From JBFWNZ01 sp050250795 (GTDB lineage: Bacteria; Pseudomonadota; Alphaproteobacteria; UBA8366): a stretch of 17,640 nt of DNA. The stretch covers positions 1 through 17,640 of the forward strand of contig JBFWNZ010000041.1 of NCBI GenBank assembly GCA_050250795.1, read 5' to 3'. A program made the translations under genes and the position numbers. This document shows, piece by piece, positions 8,050 to 14,675 of this stretch (within the stretch, counting starts at the first letter, position 1; the number at the start of each line of letters is the position of its first letter). The notes under the pieces were generated by a model, which made no database searches, was not told where the DNA came from, and saw only the letters and a program-made list of their open reading frames with translations.

Positions 8050-8702
8050 GCCCGTTCGACATCGGCTACGAGGACCTTCCGCCGACGATCCCGATCTTTC
8101 CGCTGACCGGGGTCCTGCTGCTGGCACGCGGCCGCCTGCCGCTGAACGTGTTCGAGCCGCGCTATCTGGCGATGACCGCCGATGCGATGCGCAGCGACCG
8201 GCTGATCGGCATGATCCAGCCGCAGACGCCGGAATCGGGCGTGCTGGCGCCGCCCGTCTATCGCACCGGCTGCGCCGGCCGCATCGTCTCCTTCGAGGAG
8301 ACCGACGACGGCCGCTATCTCATCACGCTGAAGGGCGTGTGCCGGTTCGACGTGCAGACGGAGCTGGAGACCATTCGGGGCTACCGTCGCATGCAGGTCG
8401 ACTGGACGCCGTATCGCGAGGATTTCACCGTCGAGGACTCCTGCATCGACCGCGAGCGCCTGTTCGCGGCGTTGACGCAATACTTCACCAACGAAGGCAT
8501 CCAGGCCGACTGGGAGGCGATCCGCGAGACGCCGGACGACAAGCTGGTCACGGCGCTGGCCATGCTCTGCCCGTTCGAGCCGCGCGAGAAGCAGGCCCTG
8601 CTGGAAACGGCGGACCTGCGCGAGCGCGGTCAGGTTCTGACGGCGCTGGTCGAGATGGCCGCGCTGGGCGGCGAGTCCGGCGAACCCACGGCCACGCAAT
8701 AG
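8046..8702 (+). CDS. Lon N-terminal (LON substrate-binding) domain protein without protease
   Basis: The 218-residue protein consists only of the Lon N-terminal substrate-binding domain. The family opening is clear: IPIFPLTGVLLLARGRLPLNVFEPRY (about residues 14-39), followed by MIQP and an RIVSFEETDDGRY segment. No AAA+ Walker motifs or Ser-Lys peptidase are present, and the reading frame is complete, so this is the standalone family rather than a broken lon. Its molecular role is not established; binding of misfolded protein is a reasonable guess given its partner. Its ATG overlaps the cnoX stop by four bases (ATGA), and it almost certainly shares a transcript with cnoX. Confidence 0.92.
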   Translation: MSPFDIGYEDLPPTIPIFPLTGVLLLARGRLPLNVFEPRYLAMTADAMRSDRLIGMIQPQTPESGVLAPPVYRTGCAGRIVSFEETDDGRYLITLKGVCRFDVQTELETIRGYRRMQVDWTPYREDFTVEDSCIDRERLFAALTQYFTNEGIQADWEAIRETPDDKLVTALAMLCPFEPREKQALLETADLRERGQVLTALVEMAALGGESGEPTATQ

Positions 8703-8715
8703 GAAGGCAACGGCC

Positions 8716-8913
8716 ATGTCCGCACCGCGCACCGTCGATCCGAAACTGCTGGAGCTGCTGGTCTGTCCCCTGACCAAGGGGCCGCTGCGCTATGACGCCG
8801 AGCGCCAGGAACTGGTCAGCGAGGAGGCGCGGCTGGCCTATCCGATCCGCGACGGCATTCCGATCATGCTGGTGGATGAGGCGCGCAACCTCGACGAGGA
8901 GGGCGGGCGCTGA
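8716..8913 (+). CDS. Trm112-like small protein (YcaR family)
   Basis: The 65-residue protein opens with VDPKLLELLVCPLTKGPL and ends with a compact AYPIRDGIPIML segment, the standard pattern of bacterial Trm112/YcaR (UPF0434). In eukaryotes and archaea Trm112 activates tRNA, rRNA and release-factor methyltransferases; bacterial members are less well defined. Only one cysteine (Cys17) is present, so the four-Cys zinc site of some Trm112 proteins is absent, as is common in bacterial members. A strong ribosome site AGGAAGG (8701-8707) overlaps the preceding stop codon, 8 bases before the ATG. The gene is followed without a gap by the DUF971 frame. Confidence 0.9.
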   Translation: MSAPRTVDPKLLELLVCPLTKGPLRYDAERQELVSEEARLAYPIRDGIPIMLVDEARNLDEEGGR

Positions 8914-9278
8914 GTGCGGAGTCCGGGCCCTGGCCGACCGAACTGCGATTGAAGCAGGCGGAAAAGCGGCTGGAGGTCGATTTCGACGACGGCGCCCGCT
9001 TCAGCCTGCCGGCGGAGTATCTGCGGGTGGAAAGTCCCTCGGCCGAAGTGCAGGGCCACGGGCCGGGACAGAAGAAGGCGGTTCCCGGCCGGCGGCATGT
9101 CGGCATCCTTCGGCTGGAGCCGGTGGGGCATTACGCCGTGCGCATCCTGTTCGACGACCTGCACGACACCGGCATATACTCCTGGCGCTACCTGTACGAA
9201 CTAGGACAGGAGCAGGACACGCGCTGGCCCGCCTATATGGATGCCCTGGCGGCACAGGGGCTGACGCGCGATCCGTGA
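8910..9278 (+). CDS. DUF971 family protein with a probable CTG start
   Basis: The protein belongs to DUF971, the small domain related to the N-terminus of gamma-butyrobetaine hydroxylase; the family's function is not established. Typical sequence is LEVDFDDGARFSLPAEYLRV followed by SPSAEVQGHGPGQKKAVPG and an FDDLHDTGIYSWRYLYEL end. The frame contains no ATG or GTG before the domain. A TTG at 8949 would cut away WPTELRLKQAEKR, which resembles the usual family N-terminus, and has no ribosome site. The CTG at 8910 is preceded at 6 bases by GAGGAGGG (8896-8903) and overlaps the Trm112 stop as CTGA, mimicking an ATGA coupling. I therefore start at CTG 8910 (122 residues). The product is sure; the start is moderately sure. 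Confidence 0.82.
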   Translation: MSAESGPWPTELRLKQAEKRLEVDFDDGARFSLPAEYLRVESPSAEVQGHGPGQKKAVPGRRHVGILRLEPVGHYAVRILFDDLHDTGIYSWRYLYELGQEQDTRWPAYMDALAAQGLTRDP

Positions 9279-9298
9279 GAGCGGCTGGGGAGGCAGGA

Positions 9299-9670
9299 AT
9301 GAACGGGACGACCCTGAAAGACCCGTCCACGATCTTCGAGTATCACGCACATATCTATTACGACCCGGCGACGACGCGCGAGCGGGCGGCGGCCCTGCGG
9401 GCGGAGATCGAGCGACGGTTCCCGGTGCGCATGGGCGGCTGGCGCGACATGCCGGTGGGGCCGCACCCCCAGGCGATGTACCAGGTTGCCTTCCTGCCGG
9501 ACCTGTTTCCCGTGATCGTGCCCTGGCTGGCGCTGAACCGCGACGGGCTGGACGTGCTGGTGCATCCGGACACCGACGACGCGGTGGCCGACCATGCCCA
9601 TCACGCGATGTGGCTGGGCAACAGCCTGCCGCTCAATATCTCCAATCTCAGTTCGCTGCGCGGCCGCTGA
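9299..9670 (+). CDS. DOPA 4,5-dioxygenase family protein
   Basis: The 123-residue protein matches the small bacterial/fungal DOPA 4,5-dioxygenase-like family. The His-rich pattern is present: EYHAHIYY (His16, His18), GGWRDMPVGPHPQAMYQV (His56), LVHPDTDD (His89) and DHAHHAMWLG (His99, His101, His102). Characterised fungal relatives cleave catechols such as DOPA with non-haem iron; bacterial substrates are mostly unknown, and no pigment pathway is visible here. The ATG at 9299 has GGGGAGG (9287-9293) upstream, so the start is firm. It is the last gene of the plus-strand run, 20 bases after the DUF971 stop, and converges with the minus-strand Rieske gene. Confidence 0.87.
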   Translation: MNGTTLKDPSTIFEYHAHIYYDPATTRERAAALRAEIERRFPVRMGGWRDMPVGPHPQAMYQVAFLPDLFPVIVPWLALNRDGLDVLVHPDTDDAVADHAHHAMWLGNSLPLNISNLSSLRGR

Positions 9671-9678
9671 GACCGGTT

Positions 9679-9698
9679 GCCGCCTGCTTCAGGGCGGC
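9679..9698. terminator. Hairpin between convergent operons
   Basis: GCCGCC (9679-9684) pairs with GGCGGC (9693-9698) across an 8-base loop, in the 18-base gap between two converging genes and partly over the Rieske gene's stop codon. It could serve both directions, but no T-tract follows on either strand. Confidence 0.3.
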
Positions 9699-10015
9699 GG
9701 GTCGAGCGGCGTCGGATCGATCAGCACGTCGTCGCCGTCGAGCCGGACCGCGAAATGCGGCACGCAGAACACCCGCGTCCGCGGCGACGCGCCGGTGGTG
9801 ACGTCCAGCCGGTAGCCGTGATGCGGGCAGGTGACGATGGTGCCCGTGAGTTCGCCCTCGGCGATCGGCAAATCGGCGTGCGGGCAACGGTCCTCGATGG
9901 CATAGACCCGGTCGTCCGCCGTGCGGAACAGCGCCACGCGCCGTCCGGCGACCCCCAGGCTCAATCCGGCGCCGACCGGCAGATCCTCGAACCGGACCAC
10001 GGGAATCCAGGGCAT
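9689..10015 (-). CDS. Small Rieske [2Fe-2S] protein
   Basis: The 108-residue soluble protein is a single Rieske domain. Both cluster-binding boxes are intact: CPH (Cys44, His46) and CPHHG (Cys63, His66), spaced 16 residues apart, as in NirD-like and dioxygenase-ferredoxin-type Rieske proteins. It has no signal peptide or membrane anchor, so it is not the cytochrome bc1 subunit. Its role is likely electron transfer to a partner enzyme, or a nitrite-reductase-small-subunit-like fold without the large subunit nearby. The ATG at 10015 is preferred over the GTG at 10021 because a GAGG ribosome site lies 5 bases ahead of it. It follows the UbiH-type gene by 11 bases and should share its transcript. 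Confidence 0.9.
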   Translation of the reverse strand: MPWIPVVRFEDLPVGAGLSLGVAGRRVALFRTADDRVYAIEDRCPHADLPIAEGELTGTIVTCPHHGYRLDVTTGASPRTRVFCVPHFAVRLDGDDVLIDPTPLDPPP

Positions 10016-10026
10016 CGTCACCTCGT

Positions 10027-11265
10027 TCAGAGCTTCTCGCCGCGCACGAGCCGGGGCAGGTCGCCCACAAAGCCCATCGCATGCTGCATGAAGAAACGCC
10101 GCAGCGGCGCGGCGCGGTGGACCGTCGCAAGGCCAAGGTCGCGGACCAGCCGCAGCGGCGCAATATCGTTGGAGAACAGGCGGTTCAGCCCGTCCGTGAC
10201 CGCCGCAAGCAGCAGCGTGTCGGTGCGCCGCCAGCGTTCATAGCGCGCCAGCGTGCCGGCATCGCCGGGATCGAGACCGAGCCGGCGCGAATCGACCACC
10301 GCCTCGGCCAACGCGGCGATGTCGCGAATGCCGAGATTGAGCCCCTGCCCCGCTATGGGATGGATCGCATGCGCGGCGTCGCCGATCAGCGCCAGACGGC
10401 GGTCGGTGTAGCGCGCGGCGAGCAGCAGGCCGAGCGGGTAGCTGAACCGCGGCCCGACAAGGTTCAACGGGCCCAGCCAGTCGCCGAAACGCCGCGACAC
10501 CTCGGCCAGGAAATCGCGGTCGCCGAGCGCCATCAGCCGCGGCACGAGATCGGCGCGCTCGCTCCAGACGATATTCGTCCGTGCGCCCGTCAGCGGCAGC
10601 ATCGCGAAGGGGCCGCCCGGCAGGAACAGTTCGACGGCAACGCCGGCATGATCGCATTCATGCGCGACGGTACAGACGATGGCGGTCTGACCATAGGACC
10701 ATTCGGAGACGCCGATCCCCGCAGCCTTGCGCAACGGCGAGTTCCGGCCATCGGCGGCAACGGCCAGCGCGGCCCGGATCCGGCGCCCGTCCGACAGCGT
10801 CGCCGTCGCCCGTGCGGCGGTCCGCTCCACCTCGCGGACCGCGGCCGGAGCGATCAGGTGCAGTCGCGGCAGCGCGGCGGCCCGGGCATATAGCGCCTCG
10901 CGGATCGCGCGGTTCTCCAGGATATATCCCATCGGGCCGCGGCCCGCTTCGCGGTGGTCGTAATGCAGGAACAGGGGCGAGACGCCGCGCGACGGGTGCC
11001 CGTCCGCCACCCGGATATCGAGAATGGGCTGTGCCGCCGCCGCCAGCAGCGGCCATAGGCCGATCCCGTCGAGAACCTGCACCGACCCTGCCGCCAGCGC
11101 CGTGGTCCGCCCGTCGAAGCCGGTGTCGAGCGTGGCGGAGGGATCGAGGCGGTCGACGACGGCGGTGTCCAGGCCGGCATCCGCCAGCGCGATGCCGAGC
11201 GTCAGGCCGGCCAGCCCGCCGCCCACCACAAGGATATCTGCATCGAGATCGTGCGTTGCCGTCAT
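10027..11265 (-). CDS. UbiH/UbiF/VisC-family FAD-dependent monooxygenase
   Basis: The 412-residue enzyme is a flavoprotein hydroxylase of the ubiquinone-biosynthesis type, which inserts a hydroxyl on the benzoquinol ring using O2 and NAD(P)H. Visible motifs are the FAD Rossmann fingerprint VVGGGLAGLTLGIALADAG (residues 13-31), the DG motif AADGRNSPLRK (170-180) and the FAD-phosphate/C-terminal motif GDAAHAIHPIAGQGLNLG (295-312). The last pattern is strongly diagnostic of UbiH/F/I/L/M enzymes. Which ring position is modified cannot be read from sequence. The ATG at 11265 places the Rossmann motif at residue 13; upstream in-frame codons to 11385 lack domain sequence. It is divergent from glnK and followed by the Rieske gene. 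Confidence 0.93.
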   Translation of the reverse strand: MTATHDLDADILVVGGGLAGLTLGIALADAGLDTAVVDRLDPSATLDTGFDGRTTALAAGSVQVLDGIGLWPLLAAAAQPILDIRVADGHPSRGVSPLFLHYDHREAGRGPMGYILENRAIREALYARAAALPRLHLIAPAAVREVERTAARATATLSDGRRIRAALAVAADGRNSPLRKAAGIGVSEWSYGQTAIVCTVAHECDHAGVAVELFLPGGPFAMLPLTGARTNIVWSERADLVPRLMALGDRDFLAEVSRRFGDWLGPLNLVGPRFSYPLGLLLAARYTDRRLALIGDAAHAIHPIAGQGLNLGIRDIAALAEAVVDSRRLGLDPGDAGTLARYERWRRTDTLLLAAVTDGLNRLFSNDIAPLRLVRDLGLATVHRAAPLRRFFMQHAMGFVGDLPRLVRGEKL

Positions 11266-11401
11266 CGTCGCCACAATCGCGCGCTGCCCGAGCGGTGTCC
11301 AGCCCAAGGCCACGCCCAATCCATAAGCAAAATCGGGATTCTGCCCAAATTTTATGCTATTCTGCGTAGCGAAACACGGCAGCACATGTCGTCATGCCAA
11401 T

Positions 11402-11414
11402 TAAGTTATTGTTT
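11402..11414 (-). promoter_or_regulatory. Candidate IHF binding site
   Basis: The minus strand reads AAACAATAACTTA, matching the IHF consensus WATCAANNNNTTR at all but one defined position, inside an A/T-rich patch. It lies about 56-68 bases upstream of the start predicted from the sigma-54 element, the usual place for IHF to bend DNA between an enhancer and a sigma-54 promoter. Confidence 0.4.
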
Positions 11415-11443
11415 TTTGGAAACTTCTTCTGCCGGCCCCCGAC

Positions 11444-11459
11444 CGGCACGGTTCTTGTA
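11444..11459 (+). promoter_or_regulatory. Candidate sigma-54 (RpoN) promoter of glnK-amtB
   Basis: CGGCACG-GTTC-TTGTA resembles the -24/-12 consensus TGGCACG-N4-TTGCW, with the GG (11445-11446) and GT (11457-11458) exactly ten bases apart. The -12 dinucleotide is GT rather than the preferred GC, so it may be weak. Transcription would begin near 11470, giving a leader of about 66 bases. GCCGG (11431-11435) and CCGGC (11443-11447) form a small dyad over the -24 element. The glnK-amtB context fits NtrC/RpoN control. Confidence 0.5.
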
Positions 11460-11535
11460 GTTCCGCCGCCGAGCCGCGTTCCCTGTGATGGGCAGGGATT
11501 GTCCATCGCGTCACCATCGCGGGAGGAGCATGTGC

Positions 11536-11874
11536 ATGAAGCTGGTTGAAGCAATCATCAAGCCGTTCAAGCTGGACGAGGTGCGCGAGGCTCTGACCGC
11601 GCTCGGCGTCGAGGGTATGACGGTTACCGAAGTCAAGGGCTTCGGCCGCCAGAAGGGGCAGACGGAGATCTACCGCGGGGCGGAATACTCGGTGAATTTC
11701 CTGCCGAAGGTTCGCATTGAGGTGGCCGTGTCCGACGACATTGCCGACCAAGTGATCGAAGCGATCCAGAAGGCCGCCAATACGGGCCGGATCGGCGACG
11801 GGAAGATCTTCGTGTTCGACATCCTCAAGGCCGTCCGGATTCGCACCGGAGAGACCGACAAGGACGCAATCTAG
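11536..11874 (+). CDS. glnK: Nitrogen regulatory protein P-II (GlnK type)
   Basis: The 112-residue cytoplasmic signal protein forms a trimer in this family, binds ATP/ADP and 2-oxoglutarate and, when unmodified, docks on AmtB to block ammonium uptake. The T-loop (about 37-55) is complete, with the uridylylation target Tyr51 in YRGAEYSVNF. The B-loop is TGRIGDGKIFV (83-93), the P-II C-terminal signature region. The full length is the standard 112 residues. I chose ATG 11536 because GGGAGGAG (11521-11528) is 7 bases upstream; the ATG at 11530 is too close. Linkage to amtB, 7 bases downstream, argues for the GlnK rather than the GlnB paralogue, an inference from context. Confidence 0.95.
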   Translation: MKLVEAIIKPFKLDEVREALTALGVEGMTVTEVKGFGRQKGQTEIYRGAEYSVNFLPKVRIEVAVSDDIADQVIEAIQKAANTGRIGDGKIFVFDILKAVRIRTGETDKDAI

Positions 11875-11881
11875 GAGAAGC

Positions 11882-13189
11882 ATGCCGATGCGACCGATTT
11901 CGAATTTTGGCCGCCTGCTCGGGTGGGGCACGGCGGTTCTGGCAGCGACGGCCGGCCCGGCGCTGGCTCAGGACCCGACGCTGGACACTGGCGATACGGC
12001 CTGGATGCTCACCAGCACTGTGCTGGTGCTGCTGATGACGATCCCCGGCCTCGCCTTGTTCTATGGCGGCATGGTGCGGAAGAAGAACGTTCTGGCGACC
12101 GCCATGCAGAGCTTCGCGGTCTGCTGCCTGATGACCATTCTCTGGATGGTCGTCGGCTACAGCATCGCCTTCACCGATGGCGGTAGCCTGAACGACTATA
12201 TGGGCGGTTTCAGCAAGATGTTCCTCGCGGGCGTCGCCGCCGACTCGTTGCAGGGAACGATCCCTGAGACGGTCTTCATGACCTTCCAGATGACCTTCGC
12301 GATCATCACCCCGGCGCTGATCTGCGGTGCCTTCGCCGACCGTATGAAGTTCTCGGCGATGCTGTGGTTCCTCGGCCTGTGGTCGATCATCGTCTACGCC
12401 CCGGTCTGCCACTGGGTGTGGGGCGGCGGCTTCCTCGCCAATGACGGCGTCCTCGACTTCGCCGGCGGCACCGTCGTGCACATCAACAGCGGCGTAGCCG
12501 GCCTGGTCGCGGCCATCGTGCTCGGCAAGCGCCGCGGCTTCGGCACCGAGAACATGGCACCGCACAATCTGGTGCTGACGGTGATCGGCGCGTCCTTGCT
12601 GTGGGTGGGCTGGTTCGGCTTCAACGCCGGTTCGGCCGTGGCGGCCAATGGGACTGCGGGCATGGCGATGGCCGTGACGCAGATCGCGACCGCCGCTGCC
12701 GCGCTGTCCTGGATGTTCGTCGAGTGGATGGTCGTCAAGAAGCCGAGCGTCCTGGGCATCGCCTCGGGTGCGGTCGCCGGTCTGGTCGCGATCACCCCGG
12801 CCTCCGGCTTCGTCACCCCGATGGGTGCGCTGATCCTCGGCATCGTCGCCGGCATCGTCTGCTGGTGGGCCGTTGCCAAGCTGAAGCACATGCTCGGCTA
12901 CGACGACTCGCTCGACGCCTTCGGCATCCACGGCGTGGGCGGCATCGTCGGCGCCCTGCTGACGGGCGTCTTCGCCTCCGAAGCGGTCGGCGGCAAGGCC
13001 GGCCTGCTCGAGGGCAATGCCGGCCAGGTGGTCACCCAGGCCTGGGGCATCGCTGCCACCATCGTCTGGACGGCCCTTGCCTCCTTCATCATCCTCAAGG
13101 TGCTGGACGTGATCATCGGCCTGCGCGTGAGCGAGGAAGCGGAGCGCGACGGCCTCGACCTCAACCTGCACGGCGAGACGGTGCAGTAA
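11882..13189 (+). CDS. amtB: Ammonium transporter AmtB
   Basis: The 435-residue inner-membrane protein forms the trimeric Amt/Rh ammonium channel in this family. Residues 1-29 look like a cleavable signal peptide ending GPALA before QD. The mature part has about 11 membrane spans, starting WMLTSTVLVLLMTIPGLALFYGG. The Amt family signature DFAGGTVVHINSG carries the first pore histidine at residue 200, and FGIHGVGGIVGALLTG carries the second at 350. The cytoplasmic tail LRVSEEAERDGLDLNLHGE is the segment that contacts GlnK in this family. AGGAG (11873-11877) overlaps the glnK stop and serves the ATG at 11882; ATG 11888 is an alternative start. A strong terminator follows, so glnK-amtB looks like a closed two-gene operon. 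Confidence 0.97.
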   Translation: MPMRPISNFGRLLGWGTAVLAATAGPALAQDPTLDTGDTAWMLTSTVLVLLMTIPGLALFYGGMVRKKNVLATAMQSFAVCCLMTILWMVVGYSIAFTDGGSLNDYMGGFSKMFLAGVAADSLQGTIPETVFMTFQMTFAIITPALICGAFADRMKFSAMLWFLGLWSIIVYAPVCHWVWGGGFLANDGVLDFAGGTVVHINSGVAGLVAAIVLGKRRGFGTENMAPHNLVLTVIGASLLWVGWFGFNAGSAVAANGTAGMAMAVTQIATAAAALSWMFVEWMVVKKPSVLGIASGAVAGLVAITPASGFVTPMGALILGIVAGIVCWWAVAKLKHMLGYDDSLDAFGIHGVGGIVGALLTGVFASEAVGGKAGLLEGNAGQVVTQAWGIAATIVWTALASFIILKVLDVIIGLRVSEEAERDGLDLNLHGETVQ

Positions 13190-13219
13190 CGCAGACTTCG
13201 GACCTCCATCCGGATCGGG

Positions 13220-13250
13220 AAGGGGCGCTTCGGTGCCCCTTCTTCGTTTC
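13220..13250 (+). terminator. Rho-independent terminator of glnK-amtB
   Basis: AAGGGGCGC (13220-13228) pairs with GTGCCCCTT (13233-13241, one G-U pair) around a TTCG tetraloop closed by C-G, an unusually stable arrangement. It is followed by CTTCGTTTC, a T-rich though interrupted tract, 30 bases after the amtB stop. It is the clearest terminator in the window. Confidence 0.85.
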
Positions 13251-13344
13251 TGGGACAATCGAAATGTTCAAGCGGCATTTTTTATTATGATTAATTGAAG
13301 ATTCACTTTGCCATCCGCTTGTAGACACGATTCGTTCTTCCGCC

Positions 13345-13373
13345 TTGTCGTTAGGCGCCCCCATTGCTAGACT
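13345..13373 (+). promoter_or_regulatory. Putative promoter of the aminotransferase-ftsK-lolA run
   Basis: TTGTCG (13345-13350) and TAGACT (13368-13373) are separated by 17 bases, each a 4 of 6 match to sigma-70-type hexamers. The start would be about 13380, some 58 bases before the ATG at 13439. The 13242-13438 gap is locally AT-rich (TTTTTTATTATGATTAATTG at 13278-13297). No other element was recognised there. Confidence 0.35.
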
Positions 13374-13438
13374 TGGCACTACTTTTTCGATGCTTTTGAA
13401 CGGCCCGCGCGGCCGCACGGATCGAACGCCGCAGCGAG

Positions 13439-14674
13439 ATGGCCCGGACCCTCACAAATCCGCGACTGGATCGGCTGACCGATTACCCCTTCACGCGGCT
13501 GGCGGATCTGCTGGAACCCTTGCCGCCGCCGGCCGGGCTGGCTCCGATCCCGCTGCATGTCGGCGACCCGCAGCTGGGCGCACCCGACATCGTGACGCAG
13601 GCGCTTGCCGAACATGCCGCGGCCTGGGGCCGGTATCCGGTCCATGCGGGATCGGCCGGCTTCCGGACGGCCGCAGCGGCGTGGCTGTGCCGCCGTTTCG
13701 GCCTCCCCGTGGGTTGCCTGGACCCGGAGCGGCATGTCCTGCCCGTGGCCGGCAGCAAGGAAGGGCTGTTTCATATGGGAATGCTGTGCGTGCCGGACGG
13801 CGGGCATGGCCGCGGCGCCGCACCGGCGGTGCTGATGCCCAACCCGGTCTATCAGGTCTATTACGGTGCGGCGGTTCTGGCCGGCGGCGAGCCGGTCTGC
13901 GTGCCCGCCACCGCCGAGAACGGGTTCATGCCCGCTTTCTGTGCACTCGACCGCGACCTGCTCGGCCGGACGGCGCTCGCCTTCCTCTGCAATCCCAGCA
14001 ACCCGCAGGGTGCCATCGCCGATCTCGACTATCTGCAATCGGCGATCCGGCTCGCCCGCGAGTATGGTTTCGTCCTGGTGGTCGATGAGTGCTACTCGGA
14101 AATCTACCGGGCAAGCGGCACCCCCCCTATCGGCGCCTTGCAGGCCTGCCTCGGCTTGCCCGACAACGGCGGCAACCCTTTCGCGAACGTGCTGGTATTG
14201 CACTCCCTGTCGAAGCGATCCAGCGCACCGGGCCTGCGTTGCGGCTTCATCGCCGGAGATCCCGACCTGCTGGCGCGCTACCGCATCATCCGCAACTATG
14301 GCAGCGCGTCGGTGCCCGATCCGATCCTGGCCGCCGGGGCGGCCCTGCTGGCCGACGAGGCACATGTCGAGGCCGCGCGAGACCATTACGATGGCCTGTT
14401 TGCGCTGGCCGAGCGCGCACTCGGCAACACACCGGGTTTCCGCAATGCGCCCGGCGGCTTCTTTCTCTGGCTCGATGTCGGGGACGGCGAAGCGGCCGCG
14501 CAGCGCTTCTGGCAGGACGCCGGCATCCGCGTGATGCCGGGCGGCTACATGGCGCAGACCGATCCGGCAACGGGGCGCAACCCCGGCGATCCCTATGTCC
14601 GCGTGGCATTGGTGCACCGGCCGGCCATTGCCGCGGAAGCGCTGGACCGGATGGCACGAGTTCTCGGGGTCTGA
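13439..14674 (+). CDS. Class I/II PLP aminotransferase, possibly DapC
   Basis: The 411-residue cytoplasmic enzyme is a fold-type I aminotransferase. Visible PLP residues are Asn188 in NPSNPQG, Asp216 and Tyr219 in VVDECYSEIY, the Schiff-base Lys259 in HSLSKRSSAPGLRCGF, and the substrate carboxylate-binding Arg388 in PYVRVALV. The SLSKRS-x-x-PG-x-R pattern is typical of N-succinyldiaminopimelate aminotransferases (DapC) and related aspartate aminotransferases. Lysine/peptidoglycan precursor synthesis is therefore the best guess, but methionine- or aspartate-family specificity cannot be excluded. The ribosome site before ATG 13439 is weak (GCGAG). The stop is one base from the ftsK start (TGACATG), suggesting coupled translation with the division gene. 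Confidence 0.88.
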   Translation: MARTLTNPRLDRLTDYPFTRLADLLEPLPPPAGLAPIPLHVGDPQLGAPDIVTQALAEHAAAWGRYPVHAGSAGFRTAAAAWLCRRFGLPVGCLDPERHVLPVAGSKEGLFHMGMLCVPDGGHGRGAAPAVLMPNPVYQVYYGAAVLAGGEPVCVPATAENGFMPAFCALDRDLLGRTALAFLCNPSNPQGAIADLDYLQSAIRLAREYGFVLVVDECYSEIYRASGTPPIGALQACLGLPDNGGNPFANVLVLHSLSKRSSAPGLRCGFIAGDPDLLARYRIIRNYGSASVPDPILAAGAALLADEAHVEAARDHYDGLFALAERALGNTPGFRNAPGGFFLWLDVGDGEAAAQRFWQDAGIRVMPGGYMAQTDPATGRNPGDPYVRVALVHRPAIAAEALDRMARVLGV

Positions 14675-14675
14675 C

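Larger units (their letters stand above)
11266..11535. promoter_or_regulatory. Divergent ubiH-type / glnK control region
   Basis: This 270-base gap is AT-richer than its surroundings, especially near 11320-11420. It must hold the promoters for both the minus-strand hydroxylase operon and plus-strand glnK-amtB. It contains a sigma-54-like element and an IHF-like site (listed separately). It also has an imperfect dyad GGCA-N13-TGCC at 11378-11398, and an extended -10 candidate TGCTATTCT reading plus near 11355-11363 with a poor -35. I could not assign a convincing minus-strand promoter. Confidence 0.6.

Noticed and set aside
11381..11397. NtrC enhancer site near GCACATGTCGTCATGC
   Set aside because: The left half GCAC fits, but the right half and the spacing (10 instead of 9 bases between GCA and TGC) do not match TGCACC-N5-GGTGCA well.
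11490..11497. FtsK-orienting sequence (GGGNAGGG) before glnK and again at 13217-13224
   Set aside because: The E. coli consensus may not hold here, an opposite-strand match occurs at about 7448, and a few matches are expected by chance in DNA this GC-rich.
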